DNA of 64,000 nt, from positions 625,755 through 689,754 of the forward strand of contig NZ_LMQC01000001.1 in assembly GCF_001424485.1 (NCBI RefSeq), written 5' to 3'. This DNA is from Modestobacter sp. Leaf380 (GTDB taxonomy: Bacteria; Actinomycetota; Actinomycetes; Mycobacteriales; Geodermatophilaceae). This document shows, piece after piece, positions 1 through 8,696 of the stretch. Position 1 is the first letter of the stretch, and every line of letters begins with the position of its first letter. The notes under the pieces are model-generated. The model saw only the letters and a program-made list of their open reading frames with translations. It was not told the DNA's origin and did not search any database. Position numbers and translations under genes: made by a program.

Positions 1-634
1 CCACCGTGCCCCGGCCGGCCGGGCCGGCGGGCTCGGCGTAGTCCACCCGGGTCAGCTCGTCGCCGGCGTAGGTCAGCGAGGTGACGCTGGCCAGGCCGCA
101 CTGCCGCTTGCGGGGGTCGTGCAGGTAGCGGCGGCCCTCCACGTGCAGGCGCAGCGTCCAGATCGGCAGCTGGTGGCTCACGCAGACCGCGGCGCTCCCC
201 CGGGCGGCGTCCCGGGCGGTGTGCACGGCAGCCAGCATCCGGGCGGCGATCTCGTCGTAGGGCTCGCCCCAGCTGGGCTTCCACGGGTTGCGCAGCCGCC
301 ACCAGTTGGCCGGGTGCTTGAGCGCGCCGTCCCCGACGCCGAAGGTCTGCCCCTCGAAGTCGTTGCCGGCCTCGATCAGCCGGTCGTCGGTGGCGATCGG
401 CAGGTCCAGGGTCTCGGCGATCGGGGCCGCGGTCTGCTGCGCCCGGACCAGCGGCGAGGCCACCAGGTGGGTGATCGGCCGGCGGGTGCCGAAGAACCCC
501 GCGGCGGCGCGGGCCATGCCGTGCCCGGCGTCGGACAGCTCGAAGCCGGGCAGCCGCCCGTAGAGCACACCCGTGGGGTTGAAGACCTCGCCGTGGCGCA
601 GCAGGTGGACGACGGTGGTCTCGGGGGCGGTCAC
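1..634 (-). CDS. Histidine phosphatase family protein (3' end outside window)
   Basis: Phosphoglycerate-mutase-like phosphohydrolase. Near the N-terminus the frame has the catalytic LLRHGE signature, and further on a VSHQLPIW block that carries the second active-site histidine. The GTG start (634-632) overlaps the hemL stop by 4 bp (GTGA), so it is the last gene seen of the haem operon. The C-terminus runs off the left edge; about 211 codons are visible. A phosphatase of this family follows hemL in mycobacteria too (Rv0525, from memory). The substrate cannot be read from sequence. Family call is firm, function unknown. Confidence 0.85.
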   Translation of the reverse strand, partial: MTAPETTVVHLLRHGEVFNPTGVLYGRLPGFELSDAGHGMARAAAGFFGTRRPITHLVASPLVRAQQTAAPIAETLDLPIATDDRLIEAGNDFEGQTFGVGDGALKHPANWWRLRNPWKPSWGEPYDEIAARMLAAVHTARDAARGSAAVCVSHQLPIWTLRLHVEGRRYLHDPRKRQCGLASVTSLTYAGDELTRVDYAEPAGPAGRGTV

Positions 635-1995
635 GGCTGCAGCGCCTGGGCGTCGTGGGAGACCGCCGGGGCGGTGCCCGGGGTCGCGGCGGCCGCGGCG
701 CGGGCCGCCGCCGGCAGCGCCTGCAGCACGTGACCGACGGCGTCGTCGTCCATCGCGGCGTTGACGAACCAGGACTCGAAGGCCGAGGGCGGTAGGTAGA
801 CCCCGGAGGCCAGCATCGAGTGGAAGAAGGCGGTGTGCCGGGCGGTCTCCTGGGTGCGCGCGTCGTCGTAGTCGCGGACGCGGCGCTCGTCGGGCACGAA
901 GAACACCGAGAACATCGACCCGGCCTGCTGGACCCGGTGGGCGACGCCGGCGGCCATCAGCTCGGCCGACACCGCCCCGCGCAGGGTGGCGGCGACGGTG
1001 TCGCAGCGGTCGTAGACGTCGGGGGTGCAGTGCCTCAGCGTGGTGAGCCCGGCCGCGACGGCGACGGGGTTCCCGGCCAGCGTGCCGGCCTGGTAGACCG
1101 GGCCCAGCGGGGCCAGCTGGTCCATCAGGTGTGCCTTGCCGCCGAAGGCCGCGGCCGGCAGTCCGCCGCCCATGACCTTGCCGAAGGTGAACAGGTCGGC
1201 GTCGACGGGGTCCAGGCCCTGCCAGCCGGCGCGGGTGACCCGGAAGCCGGTCATCACCTCGTCGATGACCAGCAGCGCCCCGTGGGCGGCGGTGATCCGG
1301 CGCAGGTGGGCGTTGAACCCGTCCAGTGGCGGGACGACGCCCATGTTGCCGGCGGCGCCCTCGGTGATGACGCAGGCGATCTCGCTGCCGCGCTCGGCGA
1401 AGACGGCCTCGACGGCGGCCACGTCGTTGTAGGGCAGCACCACGGTGTCCGCGGCGGCCCCGGTGGTGACGCCGGGGGTGTCGGGCAGGCCCAGGGTGGC
1501 GACGCCGGAGCCGGCCGCGGCCAGCAGCGCGTCGACGTGGCCGTGGTAGCAGCCGGCGAACTTGACCACGACGGGGCGGCCGGTGGCGCCGCGGGCCAGC
1601 CGGATCGCCGACAGCACGGCCTCGGTGCCGGAGTTGACCAGCCGGACCTTCTCCACCGCGGGGACGCGGTCCACGATCTCGGCGGCCAGCTCGACCTCGC
1701 CGGCGGTGGGGGTGCCGAAGGAGAACCCGCGGGAGGCGGCCTCGACGACGGCCTCCACGACGGCCGGGTGCGCGTGGCCCAGGATCATCGGGCCCCAGCT
1801 GCTGACCAGGTCGACGTAGCGGCGGCCGTCGACGTCGGTGATCCACGGGCCGGACCCGGACGCCATGAAGCGCGGGGTCCCGCCGACGGCGCGGAACGCG
1901 CGGACCGGGGAGTTCACCCCGCCCGGGGTGACCTGGGCGGCGCGGTCGAACAGCGCCGCCGACGTCGGGGCCTCGTAGGGGTACGGGGTGTTCAC
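631..1995 (-). CDS. hemL: Glutamate-1-semialdehyde 2,1-aminomutase
   Basis: PLP enzyme that converts glutamate-1-semialdehyde to 5-aminolevulinate, the second step of the C5 pathway. 454 aa, normal for the family. The N-terminal block [13 protein letters not shown], the NSGTEA cofactor region, GCYHGH, and the TFGKVMGGG motif with the Schiff-base lysine are all present. The GTG start (1995-1993) overlaps the stop of the upstream membrane gene by 4 bp. Start choice is supported by the overlap and by the short family-typical N-terminus. It acts right after hemA, which lies in the same operon. Confidence 0.95.
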   Translation of the reverse strand: MNTPYPYEAPTSAALFDRAAQVTPGGVNSPVRAFRAVGGTPRFMASGSGPWITDVDGRRYVDLVSSWGPMILGHAHPAVVEAVVEAASRGFSFGTPTAGEVELAAEIVDRVPAVEKVRLVNSGTEAVLSAIRLARGATGRPVVVKFAGCYHGHVDALLAAAGSGVATLGLPDTPGVTTGAAADTVVLPYNDVAAVEAVFAERGSEIACVITEGAAGNMGVVPPLDGFNAHLRRITAAHGALLVIDEVMTGFRVTRAGWQGLDPVDADLFTFGKVMGGGLPAAAFGGKAHLMDQLAPLGPVYQAGTLAGNPVAVAAGLTTLRHCTPDVYDRCDTVAATLRGAVSAELMAAGVAHRVQQAGSMFSVFFVPDERRVRDYDDARTQETARHTAFFHSMLASGVYLPPSAFESWFVNAAMDDDAVGHVLQALPAAARAAAAATPGTAPAVSHDAQALQP

Positions 1996-2489
1996 GGCTC
2001 CACTCTCCCAGGCTCGTCGGTCGGGGCGGCGGCCCCGGGGTGGGCTGTGAGCAGGGCCTCCGTCAGCTGTGCGGGGTGCCGGGTGGGCACCAGCACGGTG
2101 GTGCCGTCGGTGCGCCGCAACGGCAGCCCGACCCGGCCGCGCGGGAGGACGGCGCCACCGCCCAGCACCGGGGCGCCCACGTCGACGCCGGCCGACCCGC
2201 TGACCAGGGCCTCCCGGTCGACGTCGGCCAGCCGGAGGTCCTCCCGGCCCACGGTCAGCACCGCGTCGGGGCCGCGACCGGCAAGCCGGACCGACCAGAC
2301 ACGGTCGGCCGCGACCACCCCGGTGGCCACCACGCCGAGCACCGCGACCACCGCCACGACCCACACCAGCAGCGGCACGTCACCGCCGGGGAGGGCGACG
2401 TCGAGCACGACGAAGACGCCGGCCAGCGCGCCGAACGTGCGCCAGGAACCGCCGCGCTCGGTGTACCGGGCGGCGTCCCCCGCGGGCAT
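1992..2489 (-). CDS. DUF3093-like membrane protein
   Basis: 165 aa. An N-terminal YTERGG motif and two closely spaced hydrophobic helices (about residues 20-60) precede a soluble beta-rich domain ending in a [13 protein letters not shown] stretch, which resembles actinobacterial DUF3093 proteins. The ATG start shares one base with the hemB stop (TGATG) and its own stop overlaps hemL by 4 bp, so it is translationally coupled inside the haem operon. No enzymatic motif is seen; a membrane-linked role accompanying haem synthesis is only suggested by position. Confidence 0.7.
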   Translation of the reverse strand: MPAGDAARYTERGGSWRTFGALAGVFVVLDVALPGGDVPLLVWVVAVVAVLGVVATGVVAADRVWSVRLAGRGPDAVLTVGREDLRLADVDREALVSGSAGVDVGAPVLGGGAVLPRGRVGLPLRRTDGTTVLVPTRHPAQLTEALLTAHPGAAAPTDEPGRVEP

Positions 2490-3523
2490 CAGCGCAGCCA
2501 GCGGGCGGCCTCGACCGCCCAGTAGGTCAGCACGGTGCTGGCGCCCGCGCGGCGGATCGAGGTCAGCGTCTCCAGCACCGCGCGCTTGCGGTCGACCATG
2601 CCGCGCTCGGCGGCGGCCTCGACCATCGCGTACTCACCGCTCACCTGGTACGCGCTGACCGGGACGTCGACGGCGTCGGCGACCCGGCGCACGATGTCCA
2701 GGTAGGGCAGCGCGGGCTTGACCATCACGGCGTCGGCGCCCTCGGCGAGGTCCTGCCGGACCTCGCGCAGCGCCTCGTCGGCGTTGGGCGGGTCCATCTG
2801 GTACGTCGAGCGGTCGCCGAACTGCGGGGCGCCCTCGGCGGCCTCGCGGAACGGGCCGTAGAAGCCCGAGGCGTACTTGGCGGCGTAGGCGAGCACCGGG
2901 GTCTCGGTGAACGCGGCGCTGTCCAGGCCGGCCCGGATGGCGGCGATCTGGCCGTCCATCATCCCGCTGGGGGCCACCAGGTGCGCCCCGGCCTGGGCCT
3001 GGGCGATCGCCACGGCGGCGTAGCGGTCCAGCGTGGGGTCGTTGTCCACGACCCCGGCCGGGGTGACGACGCCGCAGTGCCCGTGGTCGGTGTACTCGCA
3101 CAGGCACAGGTCGGCCATCAGCACGAGCTCGTCGCCGAGGTCGGCACGCAGCTGCTGCAGCGCGACGTTGACGATCCCGTCGGCGGCGTCGGCCTGGGAG
3201 CCCACCGCGTCCTTCACGGCCGGGATGCCGAAGAGCATCAGCCCCGAGATCCCGGCCTCGGCCGCCTCGTGGGCGGCCCGCCGCAGCGAGTCCAGCGAGT
3301 GCTGGACGACGCCGGGCATCGAGCTGATCGGCACCGGCTCGGACACGTCCTGCTTGACGAAGACCGGCAGCACGAAGTCGGCGGGGGCCAGCCGGGTCTG
3401 CGCCGTCATCCGGCGCATGGCCGGGGTCGAGCGCAACCGCCGTCCCCGGGCGAAGCCCGGGTTCGCGCCCTGACTCCGCCCTGCGCCCGGATCCCGCCGA
3501 CCCGGCAGGCCCCCGCCGGTCAC
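2489..3523 (-). CDS. hemB: Delta-aminolevulinic acid dehydratase (porphobilinogen synthase)
   Basis: Condenses two 5-aminolevulinate molecules to porphobilinogen. 344 aa. The Cys-rich metal site ADLCLCEYTDHGHCG marks a zinc-type enzyme. The two active-site lysines sit in AAKYASGFYGPFR and in MVKPALPYLD. The GTG start overlaps the cobA/hemD stop by 4 bp. The family-conserved RRLRSTPAMRRM block begins near residue 28, so a start downstream of it would be too short. The roughly 25 residues before it are Gly/Arg-rich and poorly typical, so the true start could lie slightly downstream. Confidence 0.95.
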   Translation of the reverse strand: MTGGGLPGRRDPGAGRSQGANPGFARGRRLRSTPAMRRMTAQTRLAPADFVLPVFVKQDVSEPVPISSMPGVVQHSLDSLRRAAHEAAEAGISGLMLFGIPAVKDAVGSQADAADGIVNVALQQLRADLGDELVLMADLCLCEYTDHGHCGVVTPAGVVDNDPTLDRYAAVAIAQAQAGAHLVAPSGMMDGQIAAIRAGLDSAAFTETPVLAYAAKYASGFYGPFREAAEGAPQFGDRSTYQMDPPNADEALREVRQDLAEGADAVMVKPALPYLDIVRRVADAVDVPVSAYQVSGEYAMVEAAAERGMVDRKRAVLETLTSIRRAGASTVLTYWAVEAARWLR

Positions 3524-5103
3524 TCGGCGTCCTCGGCGGTGTCCTCCGCGGGGGCGGCCGCCGGGGCGGCGGTGCCCTCGGCCTCGGCCCGGCGGGCCTC
3601 GGCGAAGGCGGCCAGCGCGTCGACCAGCGGGCCGACCGCGGCCGTCTCGGGCTGGACGTCGACCCGCAGGCCGAACTCGGTGGCGCTGCTGGCGGTGGCC
3701 GGCCCGATCACCGAGACGACGGTGCGGGCGTGCGGCTTGCCGGCGATGCCGACCAGGTTGCGCACCGTCGAGGAGGAGGTGAAGCAGACGGCGTCGAAGC
3801 CGCCGCCCTTGATGGCCTCGCGCACGGCGGCAGCCGGCGGCGCGGCGCGCACGGTGCGGTAGGCGGTGACGTCGTCGACCTCCCAGCCCCGGTCCTTGAG
3901 GCCCGCGGTGAGGGTCTCGGTGGCGATGTCGGCTCGGGGCAGCAGGACCCGGTCGATCGGGTCGAACACGTCGTCGTAGGGCGGGAAGTCCACCAGCAGG
4001 CCCTCGGAGGACTGCTCGCCGGCGGGCACCAGCTCCGGGACGATGCCGAAGTCGCGGACGGCCTGGGCGGTCTGCTCCCCGACGCAGGCGACCTTGACCC
4101 CGGCGAACGCGCGGGCGTCCAGGCCGAGCTCGGCGAACTTCTCCCGGACCGCGCGCACGGCGTTGGTCGAGGTAAAGACGATCCAGCCGTAGCGGCCGGT
4201 GACCAGGCCCTTGACGGCGCGGTCCATCTGGGCCGGGCTGCGCGGGGGCTCCACGGCGATGGTGGGCACCTCGACGGGGACGGCGCCGTAGGCCCGCAGC
4301 CGGTCGCTCATCTCACCGGCCTGCTCGCGGGTGCGGGGCACCAGCACGCGCCAGCCGAACAGCGGGCGGGACTCCCACCAGGAGAGCTTGCCGCGCTTGT
4401 CGACGACGGAGCCGACGGTGGCCACCACGGAGCCCGCGAGCGCCTCGAGGCCGGCGGTCTTCTCCGCGATCGCCGACAGCTTGGCCACCACGGACTTCTG
4501 CGCGGTGCCGGTGCCCTCGGCGGTGACGACGACCGGGGTGTTGCCCGACAGCCCGCCCTCGAGCAGGCCGGTGGCCACGGTGGGCAGCTGGTCCACCGCG
4601 ACCTGCAGCACCAGCGGGCTGTTGGTCCCGGTGGCGGCGGCGGCGAGCGCAGCCGGGTCGGCCGGGGACTCCCCGCGCAGGTCGGCCTGCACGGAGCCCG
4701 CGCCCAGCGCCACACCGGCGTAGGCCGGCACGGCGGTGCCGACGGCCACCCCGGGGACGACGTCGAAGGCGATGCTGGTCCGGGTGACCGCCAGGGTCTC
4801 CTTGACCACGCCGTCGGTGGTGAACGGGTCACCGGCGACCAGCCGGACGACGACGGAGCCGTTCTTGGCCGCCGTCACCGCGGTCTTGGCGATCTCGGCC
4901 GGCTCGCCGGACACCACGCTGATCTCCACGTCCGGGTGGGACTCCCGGATCGCGTCGGTCAAGGGCGCCGGGACGTCGCCGTCGGTCAGCACCAGGTCGG
5001 CGGCGGCCAGCGCGTCGGCCGCCCGCGTGGTCAGCAGACCGGGGTCGCCGGGGCCGGCCCCGACGAAGACGACTCGACCGGGCTGCTTGCGTGAGCGCGT
5101 CAT
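3520..5103 (-). CDS. hemD: Fused uroporphyrinogen-III methyltransferase-like / uroporphyrinogen-III synthase
   Basis: 527 aa fusion. Residues 1 to about 240 form an SUMT (CobA-like) domain with VGAGPGDPGLLT and AGDPF motifs. Residues about 250-500 are a HemD domain that closes hydroxymethylbilane into uroporphyrinogen III. An Ala/Glu-rich tail ends the protein. In the SUMT part the usual Thr-His-Arg segment after PAYAG is replaced by LGAGSVQADLR, so methyltransferase activity is uncertain. The ATG start follows a GAGGAG ribosome site at 6 nt. A 73-bp gap with a small hairpin separates it from hemC, the longest gap in the operon. Confidence 0.92.
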   Translation of the reverse strand: MTRSRKQPGRVVFVGAGPGDPGLLTTRAADALAAADLVLTDGDVPAPLTDAIRESHPDVEISVVSGEPAEIAKTAVTAAKNGSVVVRLVAGDPFTTDGVVKETLAVTRTSIAFDVVPGVAVGTAVPAYAGVALGAGSVQADLRGESPADPAALAAAATGTNSPLVLQVAVDQLPTVATGLLEGGLSGNTPVVVTAEGTGTAQKSVVAKLSAIAEKTAGLEALAGSVVATVGSVVDKRGKLSWWESRPLFGWRVLVPRTREQAGEMSDRLRAYGAVPVEVPTIAVEPPRSPAQMDRAVKGLVTGRYGWIVFTSTNAVRAVREKFAELGLDARAFAGVKVACVGEQTAQAVRDFGIVPELVPAGEQSSEGLLVDFPPYDDVFDPIDRVLLPRADIATETLTAGLKDRGWEVDDVTAYRTVRAAPPAAAVREAIKGGGFDAVCFTSSSTVRNLVGIAGKPHARTVVSVIGPATASSATEFGLRVDVQPETAAVGPLVDALAAFAEARRAEAEGTAAPAAAPAEDTAEDAE

Positions 5104-5123
5104 CGCGTGCTCCTCATTCTGAT

Positions 5124-5139
5124 CCCCGCGGGTGCGGGG
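5124..5139 (-). other. Small GC hairpin before cobA/hemD
   Basis: CCCCGC-ACCC-GCGGGG forms a 6-bp stem just upstream of the GAGGAG ribosome site, inside the only real gap of the haem operon (5104-5176). It could modulate translation or processing, or be chance in such GC-rich DNA. Confidence 0.3.
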
Positions 5140-5176
5140 TCGGTGCGGGTGGAACAGGGCAGGTGGGGGGTGTGGT

Positions 5177-6118
5177 TCACCGGCTGGCCGCCATCAGGTC
5201 GGCGGCGCCGCGGTCGAGCAGCTCGGCGGCGAGCTCGCGGCCGAGCCGCGCCGCGTCGGGTGCGGGCCCGGAGGTCGACCCGCGGACGGCGTCGCTGCCG
5301 TCCAGCGCGGTGACCGAGGCCCGCAGGTAGAGCTCGTCGGTGCCGTCCTCGGCCTCGCCGACCTCGGCGTGGGCGGCGACGGGGGCACTGCAGCCGGCCT
5401 CGAGGGTGGCCAGCACGGTGCGCTCGGCGACGACGCAGGCGCGGACGGCGGGGTCCTCGAGCGAGGCGAGGGCGGCCAGGGTGGCCGCGTCGTCGGTGCG
5501 GCACTCGACGGCCAGCGCGCCCTGGGCGGGCGCGGGCAGGACCTGGAGCGGGTCGAGGACCTCGGTGACGGCGTCGAGGCGGCCCAGCCGGGCCAGGCCC
5601 GCCCGGGCGAGCACGACGGCGTCGAGGTCGCCGTCCTGGCTGCGGCCCTTGACCCGGCGCATCCGGGTGTCCACGTTGCCGCGGATCGGGACGACGTCCA
5701 GACCCAGGCCCAGGGCCCGCAGCTGGGCGACCCGGCGCGGGGCGCCGGTGCCGATGGTGGAGCCGGGCGGCAGTTCGCCGAGGGTCAGGCCGTCGCGGGC
5801 CACCAGGGCGTCGCGGGGGTCCTGCCGGGCAGGCACCGCGGCGATGGTCAGCCCCGGCTCCTCCGCGGTCGGCAGGTCCTTGTAGCTGTGCACGGCCAGG
5901 TCCACGGTGCCGGCGTGCAACGCGTCGCGCAGGGCACTGACGAACACCCCGGTGCCACCGAGCTGGCTGATGGCGGCGGAGTTCACGTCGCCCTCGGTGG
6001 TGATGTGCACCAGCTCCACCGGCGTGCCGGTGGCCGCGGTGATCGCATCGGCGACGTGCTGGGACTGGGTGAGGGCCAGCAGGCTCCGGCGGGTGCCCAG
6101 CCGCAGCGGGGCGGTCAC
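5177..6118 (-). CDS. hemC: Hydroxymethylbilane synthase (porphobilinogen deaminase)
   Basis: Polymerises four porphobilinogens to hydroxymethylbilane. 313 aa. Clear motifs are [14 protein letters not shown] at the N-terminus, [12 protein letters not shown], the substrate-binding GTGAPRR and RGNVDTR blocks, and the [13 protein letters not shown] segment whose cysteine attaches the dipyrromethane cofactor. Its start overlaps the hemA stop by 4 bp. It supplies the HemD domain encoded next. Confidence 0.95.
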   Translation of the reverse strand: MTAPLRLGTRRSLLALTQSQHVADAITAATGTPVELVHITTEGDVNSAAISQLGGTGVFVSALRDALHAGTVDLAVHSYKDLPTAEEPGLTIAAVPARQDPRDALVARDGLTLGELPPGSTIGTGAPRRVAQLRALGLGLDVVPIRGNVDTRMRRVKGRSQDGDLDAVVLARAGLARLGRLDAVTEVLDPLQVLPAPAQGALAVECRTDDAATLAALASLEDPAVRACVVAERTVLATLEAGCSAPVAAHAEVGEAEDGTDELYLRASVTALDGSDAVRGSTSGPAPDAARLGRELAAELLDRGAADLMAASR

Positions 6119-7494
6119 GAGACCTCCCGGTCGACCGGCAGCTGGCTCAGCGACGTCGCCGCCGGCAGTGCGGGGTCGACGGTCACCGCCCCGGCCAGCG
6201 AGGACGTGGTGTCGGCGTCCAGGCCGAGGCCGAACAGGGCCCGCAGGGCGTCGGCGTAGTCGGTGCCACCGGGGGCACTGGCCAGCTCCTTGACCCGCAC
6301 GGTGGGCTCGTGGAGCAGCTTGTCGACCACCCGGCGGACGGTGCGGGCGATCTCGCTGCGCGCGCGGGCGTCCAGGTCGGGCAGCCGGGAGGACAGCCGC
6401 AGCAGCTCGGCGTCGACGACCTCAGCGGCCTGGCTGCGCAGCGCGGACACCGTGGGGGCCACCGAGGCTGCCTGCCGCTCGGCGCGCAGCAGCGAGGTCT
6501 CCAGCTCGACCAGGGCGTGGGCGGCGGCGATGTCGTCGGCGGCCACGGACCCGGCGACCGGGCGGCCGTGCTCGTACCGCTCGCCCTGCAGCATCGCCAG
6601 GTCCACGACGTGCACGCCGGGCAGGGTGGCGACGGCCGGGTCGACGTCGCGGGGCAGGGCCAGGTCCACCACGACCAGCGGGCGGTCGCCCCGGCCGGCC
6701 ATCGCGGTGGTGACGACGTCGGTGCCGATGACCGTGCCCGTCGCGCCGGTGCAGGTGACCAGCACGTCGGCGACGGCGAGCTCGGCGGGCAGCGTCTCCA
6801 GGTCGGCGGAGCGGCCCTCGATGGCCTCGGCCAGCCGGGCGGCCGAGGCCGGCGTCCGGCTGGAGACGGTGACGGCCGCGCCGCGGCGGGCCAGCGTGGT
6901 GGCGGCCAGCGCGCCCATGGAACCGGCGCCGACGACCAGCACCGGGCGCCCGGTGAGGTCACCGATCCGGTCGGTGACCCGCTCCAGGGCGACCGACACC
7001 AGCGAGGCGCCGGCCTTGTCGATGCCGGTCTCGGCGTGCACCCGCTTGCCCACCCGCAGCGCGCGCTGGGTGATCGGGTGCAGCTCGCGGCCGACGGTCC
7101 CCTCCTGCTGGGCCAGCGCGTAGGCCGCCCGCAGCTGGCCGAGCACCTGGGTCTCCCCGACCACCATCGAGTCCAGCCCGGCGGCGACGGTGCACAGGTG
7201 CCCGATGGCCTGGTCCTCGTAGTGCACCGTGACGTAGGGCGACAGGTCCTCCACGGTGGCCCCGGCGTGCCGGGCGAGCACCCGGCTCACGTCGGTGACC
7301 CCGCCGTGGAACCGGTCGACCTCGGCGAAGACCTCCACCCGGTTGCAGGTGGCCAGCACCAGCGCCTCGGTGACGTGCTCGCTGTCGAGGAGCTCGTGGA
7401 GGGTCTTGACCGTGTCGTCGCCGTTCATCGCGACCTGCTCGAGCAGGGCGACGGGCGCGGTCTGGTGGCTGATGCCGACGGCGAGCAGGCTCAT
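6115..7494 (-). CDS. hemA: Glutamyl-tRNA reductase
   Basis: NADPH-dependent reduction of Glu-tRNA to glutamate-1-semialdehyde, the committed step of the C5 pathway. 459 aa. The start [15 protein letters not shown] is canonical, the catalytic cysteine lies in [13 protein letters not shown], a VVGAGSMG Rossmann motif and the [12 protein letters not shown] block follow, and the C-terminal dimerisation helices are complete. The ATG start overlaps the rex stop by 4 bp. Being second after rex places haem entry flux directly under redox control. Confidence 0.96.
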   Translation of the reverse strand: MSLLAVGISHQTAPVALLEQVAMNGDDTVKTLHELLDSEHVTEALVLATCNRVEVFAEVDRFHGGVTDVSRVLARHAGATVEDLSPYVTVHYEDQAIGHLCTVAAGLDSMVVGETQVLGQLRAAYALAQQEGTVGRELHPITQRALRVGKRVHAETGIDKAGASLVSVALERVTDRIGDLTGRPVLVVGAGSMGALAATTLARRGAAVTVSSRTPASAARLAEAIEGRSADLETLPAELAVADVLVTCTGATGTVIGTDVVTTAMAGRGDRPLVVVDLALPRDVDPAVATLPGVHVVDLAMLQGERYEHGRPVAGSVAADDIAAAHALVELETSLLRAERQAASVAPTVSALRSQAAEVVDAELLRLSSRLPDLDARARSEIARTVRRVVDKLLHEPTVRVKELASAPGGTDYADALRALFGLGLDADTTSSLAGAVTVDPALPAATSLSQLPVDREVS

Positions 7495-8189
7495 CGGGTG
7501 GCCGCCTGCGGGACGGTGAGGTCGTTCGGGACGGTGTCGGGCACCAGCTGCACGCCCTTCTGCTGGTCGAGGAAGGCGAGCACCTGCAGCTCGACCGAGA
7601 GGTCCACCTGACGGACGTCGACCCCGGCCGGCACGCTGAGCGTCTGCGGCGCGAAGTTGACGATGCTGCGCACCCCGGCGGCGACGAGCCGGTCGCAGAC
7701 CGACTGGGCGACCGTGGCCGGGGTGGTGACGACGGCGATGGTCACGCCGTGCTCGGCGACCACGGCCTCCAGCTCGTCGACCGGACGCACCGCGGTACCG
7801 CCGACGACGGTGCCGACCCGCTGCGGATCGGCGTCCAGCAGGCCGACGAAGGAGAAGCCGCGGCTGCCGAAACCGGCGTACCCGGCCAGCGCCGAGCCCA
7901 GGTTGCCCATGCCGACCAGCACGCAGGCCCGGTCGGACTCGACGCCCAGCGCGCGGGCCAGCCGTTCGCGCAGGGAGGGCACCGAGTAGCCGACGCCACG
8001 GACACCGCACGGGCCCAGGTAGGAGAGGTCCTTGCGCAGCCCGGCCGGGTTGACCCCGGCCGCCGAGGCCAGCTCGCCGGAGGACACGTGGCTGCGTCCA
8101 CCGTCGGCGAGACCGCTGAGCACCCGCAGGTACACGGCCAGCCGGGCGACGGTGGCCTCCGGGATGACCCGGGGGCGCGGCTCTGGCAC
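7491..8189 (-). CDS. rex: Redox-sensing transcriptional repressor Rex
   Basis: 232 aa repressor that senses NADH/NAD+. The N-terminal winged helix includes GVNPAGLRKDLSYLG; the Rossmann domain begins at VGMGNLGSALAGY. The GTG start at 8189 has a GAGGAGG ribosome site 4 nt upstream; the frame stays open further upstream but that part is Arg/Pro-rich and unlike Rex. It is the first gene of the haem operon and sits downstream of a Rex-type operator at 8345-8362, so autorepression is likely. Rex control of hemACD is known in Streptomyces. Confidence 0.95.
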   Translation of the reverse strand: MPEPRPRVIPEATVARLAVYLRVLSGLADGGRSHVSSGELASAAGVNPAGLRKDLSYLGPCGVRGVGYSVPSLRERLARALGVESDRACVLVGMGNLGSALAGYAGFGSRGFSFVGLLDADPQRVGTVVGGTAVRPVDELEAVVAEHGVTIAVVTTPATVAQSVCDRLVAAGVRSIVNFAPQTLSVPAGVDVRQVDLSVELQVLAFLDQQKGVQLVPDTVPNDLTVPQAATR

Positions 8190-8333
8190 GCGTCCTCCTC
8201 GGTGTCGCTGGGCCTGGACGTCGCGGGGACGTCGCGGGGCGGTGGTCGTCGGGCGCCTCACCGGGCACCACCGGGGGTGGGATCGGGTGCGAGGAGGGCG
8301 GTCGTCCGGCGTGCGTCTCCCGCCGGCAACTCC

Positions 8334-8362
8334 ACGGTAACCGCTTGTGAACGCTGGAACAA
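8334..8362 (-). promoter_or_regulatory. rex-hem promoter overlapped by Rex operator
   Basis: Leftward promoter: -35 TTGTTC (8362-8357), 17-bp spacer, -10 TACCGT (8339-8334). The -35 and spacer coincide with TTGTGAACGCTGGAACAA (plus strand 8345-8362), an imperfect match to the Rex operator with TTGTGAA on one side and a weaker TTGTTCC half on the other. The predicted start near 8327 gives a 5' UTR of about 138 nt. NADH-free Rex bound here would block the -35. Confidence 0.75.
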
Positions 8363-8450
8363 AGTCGCTGAGGGCGTCGGCGCAGGTCACAGCGCCCTGC
8401 TGTGGCCGACGCCACGCACCGGACGCCTACCACGGGGGTGGACCAGCGGG

Positions 8451-8696
8451 TCAGGCGGTCCCGAGGTCGCGGCGCAGCCGGTCGACGTCGACGGTGAAGT
8501 AGGAGTGCTCGCGGCCGTCGAGCAGCACGACCGGCACCCGGTCGCCGAACTCGGCCTGCAGGTCGGGGTCGGCGTCGACGTCGACCGCGGTGACGGCCAG
8601 CCCGGCCTCGGCGGCCAGCCGGTCCAGGGTCTCCGCGGCCGCCACACACAGGTGGCAGCCCTCCCGGGTGAGCAGCTGCAGCTCGCGCTCAGGCAC
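8451..8696 (-). CDS. Glutaredoxin-like (DUF836) thioredoxin-fold protein
   Basis: 81 aa thioredoxin-fold protein. The redox CHLC motif lies near residue 14, the cis-Pro segment is DRVPVVLLDGREH. It starts inside the 3' end of the acyl-CoA ligase gene (8-bp overlap) and lies upstream of the rex operon in the same direction, as Rv0508 does before hemA in M. tuberculosis (from memory). A small disulfide reductant role is likely; partner unknown. The 261 bp between it and rex hold the rex promoter. Confidence 0.85.
   Translation of the reverse strand: MPERELQLLTREGCHLCVAAAETLDRLAAEAGLAVTAVDVDADPDLQAEFGDRVPVVLLDGREHSYFTVDVDRLRRDLGTA

Noticed and set aside
820-2658. 612-codon rightward frame opposite hemL and hemB
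   Set aside because: Antisense to two conserved enzymes, low-complexity Gly/Val/Asp composition, no ribosome site.
7495-8649. Upstream extension of hemA through rex
   Set aside because: Out of frame with Rex and Arg/Pro-rich; hemA begins at the canonical [10 protein letters not shown] with a 4-bp overlap.
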